Source of the DNA: Amphritea sp.
GTDB taxonomy: Bacteria > Pseudomonadota > Gammaproteobacteria > Pseudomonadales > Balneatricaceae
Reading direction: 5' to 3'
DNA: 33,608 nucleotides
Assembly (NCBI RefSeq): GCF_016744155.1
Contig: NZ_JADGEW010000033.1
Coordinates: 1 to 33,608 of the forward strand
Shown here: piece by piece, positions 7,489 through 16,419 of the stretch
How positions within the stretch are numbered: the first letter of the stretch is position 1
Layout: each line of letters starts with the position of its first letter
Notes under the pieces: model-generated
What the model saw: only the letters and a program-made list of their open reading frames with translations
What the model was told of the DNA's origin: nothing
Database searches by the model: none
Position numbers and translations under genes: made by a program

Positions 7489-8814
7489 ATGAATATACAG
7501 GCTGAATTTTATCAATATCTGATTATAGCTACGCCGTTGCTGGCTATCTGGATACTGTATAACTGGTATAAAACAACTCAAACTCGGGCGAACCTTGCGA
7601 TTAAATCCGAAGCGGTTGTCGCCGGCCTGACTGAGCCTGCCTCTCTCCATCCAATTATCAATAGTAATATCTGTCTGGGCTGTGGCTCCTGTGTGAATGC
7701 CTGTCCAGAAGCTAAACATCAGGTGTTGGGTTTAATCGATAATAAAGCAGAATTGCTCAATCCCGCAGACTGTATTGGTCATGGCGCCTGTAAAACAGCT
7801 TGTCCCGCTGATGCGATAGAGCTGGTGTTTGGTACTGAGCGACGCGGGTTAGATATTCCCAACGTAAAACCTGATTTCCAGACCAATATTCCCGGTATCT
7901 ATATTGCCGGTGAACTTGGTGGCATGGGACTAATTAAAAATGCCACTGAGCAGGGGCGCAAAGCGATGGATGAAATTGCTAAAGTGTCTGGAATGGGCTC
8001 AGGTGGTGATCTTCTTGATGTGCTTGTAGTTGGTGCCGGACCTGCAGGAATAACAGCGACACTCGGCGCCATGGAGAAAAAACTTAAGGTTAAGACCATC
8101 GAACAGGAATCTTTGGGTGGCACTGTTGCACAGTTCCCCCGGGGTAAACTAGTTATGACTGCTCCGGCTAAACTACCGATAGTGGGTGAATTCCAGTTTA
8201 AAGAAACGACCAAAGAAAAACTGATTGAATTTTGGACAGAGGTTGAGCGTAAAACCGGCTTAAAGGTCAATTATAAAGAACGGGTCGATCATATTGATCA
8301 TCTGCCGGACGGTGGCTTTGAAGTTACCACTAATAAGTCTGTATATCGTACCCGAGCTGTTCTACTGGCGATTGGCCGGAGGGGAACACCGCGCAAATTA
8401 GGTGTGCCCGGTGAAGATCAGAATAAAGTTGTGTACAGGTTAGTCGATCCTGCTCAATATCAGGGTCAGCATGTTTTGATTGTCGGTGGTGGAGACAGTG
8501 CACTGGAAGCTGCAACCAGTATCGCTGAAGAGCCAGGTACTACAGTCACTCTTTCATATCGAAGTGGAGCATTTGGTAGGGCTAAAGAAAAAAACCGTCG
8601 TAAAGTTGATGCGGCTGTTGAAAGTGGACGTCTGAACTTAATGCTTAGCTCAACTATTAGCGAAGTGCTGAAATCTGAAGTCATACTCAATCATAACGAT
8701 GAGCAACATCGGATTCCCAATGACGGTGTAATTGTATGTGCTGGCGGTATCTTACCGACTGGTTTTTTAAAGAAGATAGGTATTGAGGTAGAAACGAAAT
8801 ATGGTACTGCCTGA
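7489..8814 (+). CDS. Membrane-anchored FAD/NAD(P) oxidoreductase with ferredoxin-like domain
   Basis: The protein has 441 residues, with ATG 7489 preceded by TAGG. It has an N-terminal membrane anchor (about 9-25) and a ferredoxin-like domain. One cluster motif is complete (Cys62, 65, 68, 72); the other reads Cys95, His98, Cys101, Cys105, with His in place of the second Cys. Residues 133-156 (TNIPGIYIAGELGGMG) resemble the C-terminal FAD motif of thioredoxin-reductase-like enzymes. The first FAD motif (VVGAGPAG, 180-187) and the NAD(P) motif (VGGGDSA, 332-338) follow, and the chain stops soon after VIVCAGG. The order of FAD elements thus looks permuted. There is no CxxC redox disulfide, so it is not a thioredoxin reductase. 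It probably moves electrons between NAD(P)H and a partner, perhaps the divergent cytochrome chain. Its last 14 nt overlap the next gene. Confidence 0.82.
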   Translation: MNIQAEFYQYLIIATPLLAIWILYNWYKTTQTRANLAIKSEAVVAGLTEPASLHPIINSNICLGCGSCVNACPEAKHQVLGLIDNKAELLNPADCIGHGACKTACPADAIELVFGTERRGLDIPNVKPDFQTNIPGIYIAGELGGMGLIKNATEQGRKAMDEIAKVSGMGSGGDLLDVLVVGAGPAGITATLGAMEKKLKVKTIEQESLGGTVAQFPRGKLVMTAPAKLPIVGEFQFKETTKEKLIEFWTEVERKTGLKVNYKERVDHIDHLPDGGFEVTTNKSVYRTRAVLLAIGRRGTPRKLGVPGEDQNKVVYRLVDPAQYQGQHVLIVGGGDSALEAATSIAEEPGTTVTLSYRSGAFGRAKEKNRRKVDAAVESGRLNLMLSSTISEVLKSEVILNHNDEQHRIPNDGVIVCAGGILPTGFLKKIGIEVETKYGTA

Positions 8815-10840
8815 TTGGGCTTTTAATGCGCGGTGGAAAACCATCGCACTGTACATCCTCGCAATCTGTGTGTTGAGTTCCGTTTTCAATTTATCACCGG
8901 CCCATGGTGCGAATCATGAATTGGGCGAGGTAAAAGCTGCAATCAGGGTTAAGGACTATACCGGGGCTCAAGTTCTGTTGAAGCCTATGGCCGATGCTGG
9001 GAACGCTGAAGCACAGTACCTTCTCTCAACCATGTATCGTAACGGGCAAGGGGTTAAGAAAAGTCACGAGAATGCTGTTTTCTGGCTGGAAAAGGCAGCG
9101 GCTCAGAATCATCTGAAAGCGACTTATAATCTTGCGATGATGTATCAAAAGGCCTGGGGAGTTGAGCAAGATCTTGATCGTGCAAATGAGTTGATGCAGG
9201 CCGCTGCTGCGGCAGGCCACCCGTTAGCGCAAAGAAAACTGAATAAGGATTCTTCAGAGACTCGTCAGAAAAAACAGCTGAAAGAGTATCGCTCAGTTGA
9301 TAAAGAGGAAACACTTCGCTGGCTGGCACAGAAGGGTAGTAACAACGAATTAAAGCAACTGTTAGAGCAAAAGCCCGATATAAATAGTCGTGATGATAAT
9401 ATGCGGACAGCGCTGCATGAAGCGGCAGAAGCTGGACATAAAGAAACGGTCAATTTGTTACTGCAGGCGGGTGCACAGATTGGTGTGAAGGATAAGTTTG
9501 CTATTACTCCTGTTATGGCTGCCGCTCAGCAAGGGCATACTGGAGTGGTAAAGCTCCTTCTGAAAGCCGGCTCAAACAAAGGTGCCCAAGATGCTAATGG
9601 CAATACTTTGATGCACTTTGCTGCCGGTAGTGGACACTTGGAAACGGTCAAGTTGTTGGGTTCAGTCGGTGTTGGTTTTAATGGCATAAATCGTAGCGAA
9701 TATAGTGTGCTTGATATGGCAGTTAACCGCGGGCATAAAAAAGTGGTTAGCTGGTTGAGTGCGAATGGAGCGAAGCGCAACAATATGGCGCCTCCAGAAC
9801 GGGATGCTTCTCTGGTTGCTCTGGAATCGCTGAACTCTGTTGATCAGGTCGTTACTGGTGAAAGTAATCCCTATCAGGGCTGGTCTGTACTGATGCTTTC
9901 AAGTTGGCGGGGGCAGGATAAAGTTGTATCCAAATTATTGCGCGGGAAACCCGATCTTAATCAGGTCGATCAGGAAGGTCATACCGCTCTCAGTCGTGCA
10001 GTATGGCAGGGGCATTTTGAGATTGCTAAGCTGTTGGTTGGCGCAGGTGCTGATGTTAATCATCAGTTGTCAGATGGCCATTCTGTACTGATGCTTGCAG
10101 CAGAAAAGGGTTTCGAAAAAATCACTGCTCTACTGATTAAGGCGAATGCAGATCAGCGGCCACTCCTGGAAAATGGTGACGGGGCGTTGATGCTTGCGGT
10201 GAAAGGAGGCCATGCTGAAATCGTCCGGCAACTGCTGGATAGTGGTTCGGGTGCGTTGTTGAAGAAAGAGCAAGCTAACGTACTGCTAGAGGCCGCAGCA
10301 GCGGATCTGCCGCAATTGATTGATCTGCTGGTAAGTTATGGTGTGTCTCCTGATACACAGGATAAACAGTCACGTTCTGCTCTCTGGTACGCTGCGGATG
10401 ATGGCGCAATTAAGGCGATGAAAGCGTTGCAGGATAAAGGCGCTAATCTGAATCTCGCTGATGTGAATGGTATCTCCCCTCTGATTCGTACGATCACACG
10501 TAAACGGATTGAAGCACTTAAATGGTTGATTGCTGCGGGTGCTGATATTAATCAGCCGGATAGTAAAGGTAATACTCCATTGATGGTTGCTGCAGGGGCA
10601 GGTAATCGGAACAGCATGATTTTACTGGCTGCTGAAAATGCCGCGGTTGATAGTCGCAATAAGTTTACTCAAACGGCATTAATGATGGCTGTCAACGCTG
10701 GTCATATTGAAGTGGTTCAATGGCTGCTTGAAAATGGAGCTAAGCCACGCAGAAAAAACCAGTTAGGGCAGGATAGCTTCCGTCTTGCTGAAGCAACGGG
10801 AAATAAGCCGATGCTGACTCTGTTAGACCAATATCGTTAA
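8801..10840 (+). CDS. Exported Sel1-repeat and ankyrin-repeat protein
   Basis: The protein has 679 residues; ATG 8801 lies inside the end of the oxidoreductase gene (14-nt overlap in another frame), suggesting translational coupling. Residues 1-37 form a signal peptide ending near AHG-A, so the repeats are likely periplasmic. Two to three Sel1 repeats (about 40-150, with EAQYLLSTMYRNGQGV) are followed by a charged linker and about 14 ankyrin repeats (about 170-675, with TALHEAAEAGHKETVNLLL and similar). Both repeat types bind proteins; no catalytic domain is seen. Its coupling to the oxidoreductase suggests a scaffold for the electron-transfer complex, but this is inference. It ends 10 nt before the convergent gspB. 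Confidence 0.88.
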   Translation: MVLPDWAFNARWKTIALYILAICVLSSVFNLSPAHGANHELGEVKAAIRVKDYTGAQVLLKPMADAGNAEAQYLLSTMYRNGQGVKKSHENAVFWLEKAAAQNHLKATYNLAMMYQKAWGVEQDLDRANELMQAAAAAGHPLAQRKLNKDSSETRQKKQLKEYRSVDKEETLRWLAQKGSNNELKQLLEQKPDINSRDDNMRTALHEAAEAGHKETVNLLLQAGAQIGVKDKFAITPVMAAAQQGHTGVVKLLLKAGSNKGAQDANGNTLMHFAAGSGHLETVKLLGSVGVGFNGINRSEYSVLDMAVNRGHKKVVSWLSANGAKRNNMAPPERDASLVALESLNSVDQVVTGESNPYQGWSVLMLSSWRGQDKVVSKLLRGKPDLNQVDQEGHTALSRAVWQGHFEIAKLLVGAGADVNHQLSDGHSVLMLAAEKGFEKITALLIKANADQRPLLENGDGALMLAVKGGHAEIVRQLLDSGSGALLKKEQANVLLEAAAADLPQLIDLLVSYGVSPDTQDKQSRSALWYAADDGAIKAMKALQDKGANLNLADVNGISPLIRTITRKRIEALKWLIAAGADINQPDSKGNTPLMVAAGAGNRNSMILLAAENAAVDSRNKFTQTALMMAVNAGHIEVVQWLLENGAKPRRKNQLGQDSFRLAEATGNKPMLTLLDQYR

Positions 10841-10850
10841 ACCTGCTTAA

Positions 10851-11753
10851 TTAGCGCATCAGTCTAAACTTTTCGCCACGAAAACTAAGTATTAGAGAAT
10901 CGGGCCTGATCTCTTCGAGAGTCAGGTCGCTACTCAGCTGTTGTCCCTGTCGGGTCATCGTCCCATTTATTCTCGCCATACGCTGTTCGGGAATATCGGT
11001 GTAGATATGCACTGAAACATTCAGTGCTGGAATTTCACGTTGAAGCGCTGATTTCAGTTCCCTCAATAGAGGGATGTTTGTTTGGTTTTCAACTGTTGAG
11101 GATGGACTCTCATATTGCTGCGTATTTTTTAGTATTGGTAGAGACGTCGGTGAAATACCTCTGCTGGTTAGCGCTTCGTCCGGTTCCTCTCTGAGAGGCG
11201 CTAGTTGCTCAATGAGTGCCTGATTTAGAAGGCTTCGATTGAGTTTTTCAATATTAGAGGCTGGCAGCGGTTGTACTGTTTTTGATTGATTCTTAACAGG
11301 CGTTTTCACAATGTCAGGCTTTATTTCGGTTCTGCCCGGCATTGGTGCGAATGGATTTCGGTGGTAGTGTGGAACCTGATCGATAGGTTTAGTGGTCGTT
11401 TGAGTTTCGATCGGATTCGGCGAGAGTAGAGCTTTGTTTAGGTGATTGCTCGGCTTTATAGTGTCAGCTAGCTCTGCTGTTTGCTCTGTTTCCGCTATTG
11501 CTTTGAGAGAGTTGTCAGCAGTATCGGGTATTTGATCCGTAATTCTTATCGTAGACGGATCTGCATCGGGTGTTGTTACAGGCCAGAGTAATAACAGAAT
11601 ATTGACTATCAGTAGTGCAGGTACTATCCATAACCATTTTTTTCGAGTCGGCTTAGGTTCTTCTATGGCTTGAATCGTCTGACTGATCCCGTAAACAGGC
11701 TCACTATCGCGTTCTTTCTCTGATTTTTTAAGGGCGTCCAGTATGTATGACAT
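10851..11753 (-). CDS. gspB: Type II secretion accessory protein GspB
   Basis: The protein has 300 residues. The start MSYILDALKKSEKER is the hallmark of GspB/ExeB/PulB-type proteins. A single membrane segment lies at about 41-60, followed by a long Pro/Thr-rich periplasmic linker and a C-terminal domain (about 225-300) with the ARINGT and LILSFRGEKFRL pattern typical of the family. GspB works with GspA to place the secretin GspD in the outer membrane through the peptidoglycan. Its ATG directly follows the gspA stop codon with no gap, so the pair is one translational unit. No other gsp genes are in the window. Confidence 0.9.
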   Translation of the reverse strand: MSYILDALKKSEKERDSEPVYGISQTIQAIEEPKPTRKKWLWIVPALLIVNILLLLWPVTTPDADPSTIRITDQIPDTADNSLKAIAETEQTAELADTIKPSNHLNKALLSPNPIETQTTTKPIDQVPHYHRNPFAPMPGRTEIKPDIVKTPVKNQSKTVQPLPASNIEKLNRSLLNQALIEQLAPLREEPDEALTSRGISPTSLPILKNTQQYESPSSTVENQTNIPLLRELKSALQREIPALNVSVHIYTDIPEQRMARINGTMTRQGQQLSSDLTLEEIRPDSLILSFRGEKFRLMR

Positions 11754-13748
11754 TCACGGCTCCCGGGAACTTAGCAGCATGGGAGCATCAGTATCTATTA
11801 GAGTATTCAGTCGGATCAAGGTTTCTGGGCCGACGACACCATCCTGCAATAGGTTCTGACTGCGTTGAAATGCTTTTACGTAGAGCACCAGTTGATCGTC
11901 AAAATAGGTGTTCATCTCGCTTTGGAATAGTGGAGATAGCCTTGCGAGTTGTTGTTTTAGCCAGAGAACATGAGGGCCTGAACTACCGGGCCTAGTCAGT
12001 TTGTAATACCCTTCCGGTGGGTTCCAGAGTAGGGTGTAGTTGAGTAAAACACTGTCGCTGAGTTGATCAAGAGGAGTCTGCCATTGTTGCGTTCCATCTG
12101 AGAAGCTGGCGATCCCCTGGTTGTGGTTGACCTGTACCAATACCCTATTAGAAATCAAACCATCGGTGTTTAGCATACGGATTAAAGCTGGGCGGTTGTT
12201 ACGATTTAATTGGGCCCAATTTCCCTGTTTATGAAGGCAGCGAAGGCCCTGGGAGAGAGCAAACAGACAGGGGTCTTGGTTCAGAGGCATATCCTGTTGC
12301 CATATTTTAAATAGGGTGTAATAAGCCTGAATTTCGGAAGTGTTATTGCCCATTGAGTCATGAACAGGTTGCTTAGTTTGAGTGGCAACCAGAGTATCCT
12401 GCCCTAAGGCTGCAATTGTCTCGGTGGAGGTGGTTATTACTGTTTTATTTTCCAGAATTGAATCAGAGGGCTCTGTCTTCGGGATAGGGGTGGTTTCTAT
12501 TGTTTGGGTAGTAGATGCTAAGCTCAAATCGGAGGGGGGAGCTATTTTTATCTCTGGTGCAACAATGACTTCCTTAGCAGTGGCCTGAACCAGAGATAGC
12601 TGTTCAGTTGTTGTTTGGTTCGGTTGATTAATATTTACAGCGGCTTCTGATCTGGTTATAGGAGCTCTTAAGGCATTTGTCTCTTCGGAAGTTTCTGCGG
12701 TAACAATTTCGGATTTAGTTCTAGCCTGCTTGGTATCAGATTCTGGTTGTAACTGTTGTATCTGAGGCTGAACGGATGCGTCAGACATTACCTGGTCTGC
12801 TGACTCTGTAAGCCAGTGGTTAGCAATAGGGTAGAGTCGGTACATAATCAAGGCTATAAAAATAACACCCAATACCGCGGTCACCTGCCTGAAATAAGAT
12901 TTTGTTGGTTGAAGAGGTTTCCGGCTTGTACCAAAGACTTCCGAAGCCGCTTGATAAAGGGTATCCGAGTTTATAGAGGGTTCATTACTAGCATAGGCGC
13001 CCAGTAGGGCTCGGTCACAGATGATATTAATAAGCCGTGGAACCCCACCACTCAGGTGGTGTATCTGAGCAAGTAATTTATTAGGAATAGGGTCTGGCCT
13101 ATTGGCGACCTGTTTATGCCCGGCAACGGCCATGCGATGACTAATATAGTGTTGTGTTTCAGCTAGTTTTAACGGTGAAAGGTGGAATCGGGCGGTGATT
13201 CTCTGCGCCAGCTGTTTTAACTCTGGTCGCTCAATCAATTCCCGTAGTTCTGGCTGGCCAAACATGACGATCTGTAACAGTTTTTTCTCGTTGGTTTCCA
13301 GATTTGTCAGTAGTCGCATCTGCTCCAGGACGTTAGGATTCAAGTTCTGTGCTTCATCAATAATCAGAACCGTATTTCTTCCCGCAGCATGGCTTTTTAA
13401 CAGATGGTGATAAATTGAATCAGAAAGTAATTTAATGCTGAGGTGGTGTTTATCATAGTCGATATGTAATTCATCGCAGATACTGGCAAGTAACTCCTCT
13501 GAATTCAGTGTCGGATTGAGAATAAAGGCAACATCGGTTTTGTCACTGGTGTGGTTCAGCATGCAACGGCATAGGGTTGTTTTACCGGTACCAATGTCAC
13601 CGGTTAACATGACAAAGCCACCATTGCCCTGAATGCCATAGATCAGATGAGCTAAAGCATCCCGATGCTGGGGGCTCATATAGAGATAGTTCGGATCAGG
13701 TGCGATCGCGAAAGGTGATGATGTAAGTCCGAAATAGTGGTTATACAT
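11754..13748 (-). CDS. gspA: Type II secretion ATPase GspA (ExeA-like)
   Basis: The protein has 664 residues. It starts MYNHYFGLTSSPFAIAPDP, the family signature. It has an AAA domain with Walker A GDIGTGKTT (50-58) and Walker B VLIIDEAQNL (127-136), and a membrane segment at about 287-306. A Thr/Glu-rich periplasmic linker of about 150 residues follows, then a peptidoglycan-binding domain near the C-terminus (about 600-655, including QDGVVGPETLIRLN). GspA uses ATP in the cytoplasm while binding peptidoglycan in the periplasm, with GspB as partner. The ATG has AGGG about 9 nt upstream. Confidence 0.92.
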   Translation of the reverse strand: MYNHYFGLTSSPFAIAPDPNYLYMSPQHRDALAHLIYGIQGNGGFVMLTGDIGTGKTTLCRCMLNHTSDKTDVAFILNPTLNSEELLASICDELHIDYDKHHLSIKLLSDSIYHHLLKSHAAGRNTVLIIDEAQNLNPNVLEQMRLLTNLETNEKKLLQIVMFGQPELRELIERPELKQLAQRITARFHLSPLKLAETQHYISHRMAVAGHKQVANRPDPIPNKLLAQIHHLSGGVPRLINIICDRALLGAYASNEPSINSDTLYQAASEVFGTSRKPLQPTKSYFRQVTAVLGVIFIALIMYRLYPIANHWLTESADQVMSDASVQPQIQQLQPESDTKQARTKSEIVTAETSEETNALRAPITRSEAAVNINQPNQTTTEQLSLVQATAKEVIVAPEIKIAPPSDLSLASTTQTIETTPIPKTEPSDSILENKTVITTSTETIAALGQDTLVATQTKQPVHDSMGNNTSEIQAYYTLFKIWQQDMPLNQDPCLFALSQGLRCLHKQGNWAQLNRNNRPALIRMLNTDGLISNRVLVQVNHNQGIASFSDGTQQWQTPLDQLSDSVLLNYTLLWNPPEGYYKLTRPGSSGPHVLWLKQQLARLSPLFQSEMNTYFDDQLVLYVKAFQRSQNLLQDGVVGPETLIRLNTLIDTDAPMLLSSREP

Positions 13749-13855
13749 ATGCCTAACCCTGGCGCTGCAGACCCTAATAAAGATATGACATCAATTACCC
13801 AGAGTAAAGAAAAGGGTTCATAATCAGAGACTAAAGAATATTTCGAGCAGTTTTT

Positions 13856-15292
13856 CTATAAAACAGTACTCCTAAGACCTGAATAAGCTGTCAACGCTTC
13901 ATTCCGGGTTGTGCCCAAATCTAGAATAGGCTTCGGGTAGTTTATGCCCAATACTATTTTCGCTTCGGCCAAAATATTTTCAGGTGCTTCCCAGGGGGAG
14001 TGTATGTAGCGCTCAGGAAGCTTTGATAGCTCTGGAATATAGCGGCGAACATATTCCCCATGAGGGTCAAATTTTCGTCCCTGGATTATAGGGTTAAAAA
14101 TACGAAAGTAGGGGGCCGCATCGGTACCGCATCCTGCCACCCACTGCCAACTGGCGCTATTAGACGCAAGATCGGCATCTACCAGAGTGTCCCAGAACCA
14201 GCGGGCGCCGTTATGCCAATGCTGACGTTGGTTTTTAACCAGAAATGAGGCGACGAGCATTCTGACTCTGTTATGCATATAGCCTGTTTGCCAGAGTTCC
14301 CGCATACCCGCGTCTATAATGGGGAATCCGGTCTGTCCCTGTTGCCAGTTTTGGCAGCTCTCTTTTTGATTCTGCCAGGGAAAGTGGTTGAATTTATGAT
14401 TCAGGTTATCGTCGGTCATGGAGGGATTGTGATACAGCTGATAGTAAGAAAATTCCCTCCAGGCTAACTCTTTTAAAAAGGTGTCCAGTGGTTGTTCCAG
14501 GGATGCTATGGAACATTGTTGCTGGCTGTAATGCCAGATCTGCCTGGGCGAAATCTGCCCCCATCGAAGGTATGGGGAAAGATTAGAAGTTGCCTGTTCT
14601 GCGGGGTAATCTCTATCCTGATTATATGTCCTTAGCCGCTCGTCGGTAAATTTATGCAGCAGTGCCCATGCCGAATCTTCGGAGATGTCCCAGTGTTCAG
14701 TTATGCGGTCAGCCCAGGGGTGGCCTGGCAGAAGCCCCAGTTGATCTAGATTCACTTGATTACAGCTGTCCTCGCCAAAATAAAGTTGTAGCTTTGGTCT
14801 GGGAAGCGGAGCATCCGGCGGCTTAGCATTAAAACATCCTTTACGATAATAGGGGGTAAAAACTTTATAGGGAGTACCGCTCTGAGTATGAATTTCCCAG
14901 GGTTCCCAGAGAAGAGAACCGTTAAAACTGGCTACTTCTATTCCTTCCGTTAGCAGTCGCTCTTTAATATAAGTATCACGGCCGATTGCATGGGGCGTAT
15001 AGCAGCGATTCCAGACAACCGTTTTAGCACCTGTTTCTTTAATCAGCTTAATTAAGATGTTTAATGGTTCCCCCTGAAACAGCTTCAGACCACCTGTTAA
15101 CTGGTGATTTAAGCTATGTAGACTGTGATGGAGCCAGCATCGACTGGCTGCGCCAGGGTTCCACTCAGAGTTGTCGGATCTGTCGTCTATAAAAATGGGA
15201 ATCACAGACCCTTTCTGCGCTGCGAAGAAAAGCGCAGGGTTATCTGCGAGTCTGATGTCCTGTCTGAACCATACAATGATTGGGCTAGTCAT
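13856..15292 (-). CDS. phrB: Deoxyribodipyrimidine photolyase (class I CPD photolyase)
   Basis: The protein has 478 residues, close to the usual 470-480. The N-terminal antenna-binding fold (MTSPIIVWFRQDIRLADNPAL, about 1-135) precedes the FAD-binding catalytic domain (about 200-470). The latter contains the RVRMLVASFLVKN and ASWQWVAGCGTDAAPYFRIF signatures with the conserved Trp residues of the electron-transfer path. It repairs cyclobutane pyrimidine dimers using blue light. It starts 8 nt after the upstream DUF523-DUF1722 gene, so the two form an operon; the same two families are neighbours in E. coli (ybgA-phrB). Confidence 0.96.
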   Translation of the reverse strand: MTSPIIVWFRQDIRLADNPALFFAAQKGSVIPIFIDDRSDNSEWNPGAASRCWLHHSLHSLNHQLTGGLKLFQGEPLNILIKLIKETGAKTVVWNRCYTPHAIGRDTYIKERLLTEGIEVASFNGSLLWEPWEIHTQSGTPYKVFTPYYRKGCFNAKPPDAPLPRPKLQLYFGEDSCNQVNLDQLGLLPGHPWADRITEHWDISEDSAWALLHKFTDERLRTYNQDRDYPAEQATSNLSPYLRWGQISPRQIWHYSQQQCSIASLEQPLDTFLKELAWREFSYYQLYHNPSMTDDNLNHKFNHFPWQNQKESCQNWQQGQTGFPIIDAGMRELWQTGYMHNRVRMLVASFLVKNQRQHWHNGARWFWDTLVDADLASNSASWQWVAGCGTDAAPYFRIFNPIIQGRKFDPHGEYVRRYIPELSKLPERYIHSPWEAPENILAEAKIVLGINYPKPILDLGTTRNEALTAYSGLRSTVL

Positions 15293-15300
15293 AATAAAAC

Positions 15301-16266
15301 CTAGAGTAGATTTCTTAACCCTAAATGGGTTGGGTAGGGTTCCAGGTATCTCTGAGTACGGATGTATACACTGCCGTTCTGATTTATATAGTGCGAGAGC
15401 AGTGTCATAGGGGTTATCAGGTTAATATCCCCAATTCTGTATTGCTCAAAGACCTTTAAGATTTCCCTACGGGCCTTGCTGTCTACGGATCGTTTCAGAT
15501 AGCCCATGATATGCTGCATAACGTTACAGTGTGAACCTCTGGAGGCAGGTGTTTTTATAGCTTCCATGAATTGCTGGTGGTAAGTTGTCAACAAGGCTTC
15601 TAATGGCTCCAGATGAGCTTCAGCCAGCATTTTTCCTAGTGTTTTATAAGCCGTTTGATTGTGTGCCATCAGAAGATATTTATAGCTGCTATGAAACTGA
15701 AGCAGGTTGTGAAGGCTGGGCTGTTCCAGTACTTCTGTTCTTAAATTGTGATGCGCGAATACCCGCATCACAAAATTCTCTCTCAAACGGGGGTCATTTA
15801 ACCGTCCATCTTCCTCAATAGGTAGGTTGGGGTAGCGCCCCATTAAAGCTTTAGCAAACAGGCCCGATCCTCTCTGAGCATGAGGGTAGCCTGAACTCTG
15901 ATAGATTTTCACCCGTTCCATGCCGCAACTGGGAGAGTCCTTCTTCAGTATGAATCCATCCAGCCCGTTACATCTTTCAAGTATCGGCTCAATGGCATCT
16001 GTTAATTGTTCGGTGAGATCCTGTTCCTGATCTTTCGTATAGGTCAGCGTTGGATTATCAGGTTCGCCTATCAGGCGCATCGTAGGGCGGGGGATACCGA
16101 AACCAGCTGCCACTTCGGGGCAGAATGCCTGATAACTAAAATGCGATGCTAATTGGTTACGGCAAATTTTTGATTGGCTGTGCCCGCCGTTAAAACGGAC
16201 TTCTTCGCCCATAACGCATGCGCTTATGCCAACTGGAATATCGATTATCTCGTTTATCCTGTTCAT
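15301..16266 (-). CDS. DUF523-DUF1722 fusion protein (TudS-like / YbgA-like)
   Basis: The protein has 321 residues. The N-terminal DUF523 domain (about 10-155) carries three conserved Cys in ISACVMGEEVRF (Cys17), FCPEV (Cys49) and DSPSCG (Cys114). In the characterised family member TudS, three Cys bind a [4Fe-4S] cluster used for thiouracil desulfuration. The C-terminal DUF1722 domain (about 190-310, with LLQFHSSYKYLLMAHN) has no established function. The gene is cotranscribed with phrB, suggesting a role in handling damaged or modified nucleobases; that is inference from context. ATG 16266 has GAGAAG just upstream. Confidence 0.88.
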   Translation of the reverse strand: MNRINEIIDIPVGISACVMGEEVRFNGGHSQSKICRNQLASHFSYQAFCPEVAAGFGIPRPTMRLIGEPDNPTLTYTKDQEQDLTEQLTDAIEPILERCNGLDGFILKKDSPSCGMERVKIYQSSGYPHAQRGSGLFAKALMGRYPNLPIEEDGRLNDPRLRENFVMRVFAHHNLRTEVLEQPSLHNLLQFHSSYKYLLMAHNQTAYKTLGKMLAEAHLEPLEALLTTYHQQFMEAIKTPASRGSHCNVMQHIMGYLKRSVDSKARREILKVFEQYRIGDINLITPMTLLSHYINQNGSVYIRTQRYLEPYPTHLGLRNLL

Positions 16267-16386
16267 CTCTTCTCACCATCGCCAGAGTATTTAAAGCTTC
16301 TTACGTCGGTCATTTAAAAACGGATCACTCTATAACGGATGGCAAACAATGGAATTGGAGGGGCGATGATAAGGCGGGGAATATTC

Positions 16387-16414
16387 TTGACTAAAATGCT
16401 AGGTTTTATATAAT
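16387..16414 (+). promoter_or_regulatory. Strong sigma70-type promoter for a small RNA
   Basis: The -35 box is TTGACT (16387-16392) and the -10 box is a perfect TATAAT (16409-16414), separated by 16 nt. Transcription should start near 16420-16423. No plus-strand protein gene follows; the next plus-strand signal is the terminator at 16566-16594. Confidence 0.75.
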
Positions 16415-16419
16415 ACCCT

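Noticed and set aside
7489-8814. Thioredoxin reductase
   Set aside because: No redox-active CxxC is present in the NAD(P) domain; ferredoxin-like motifs and a membrane anchor argue for a different role.
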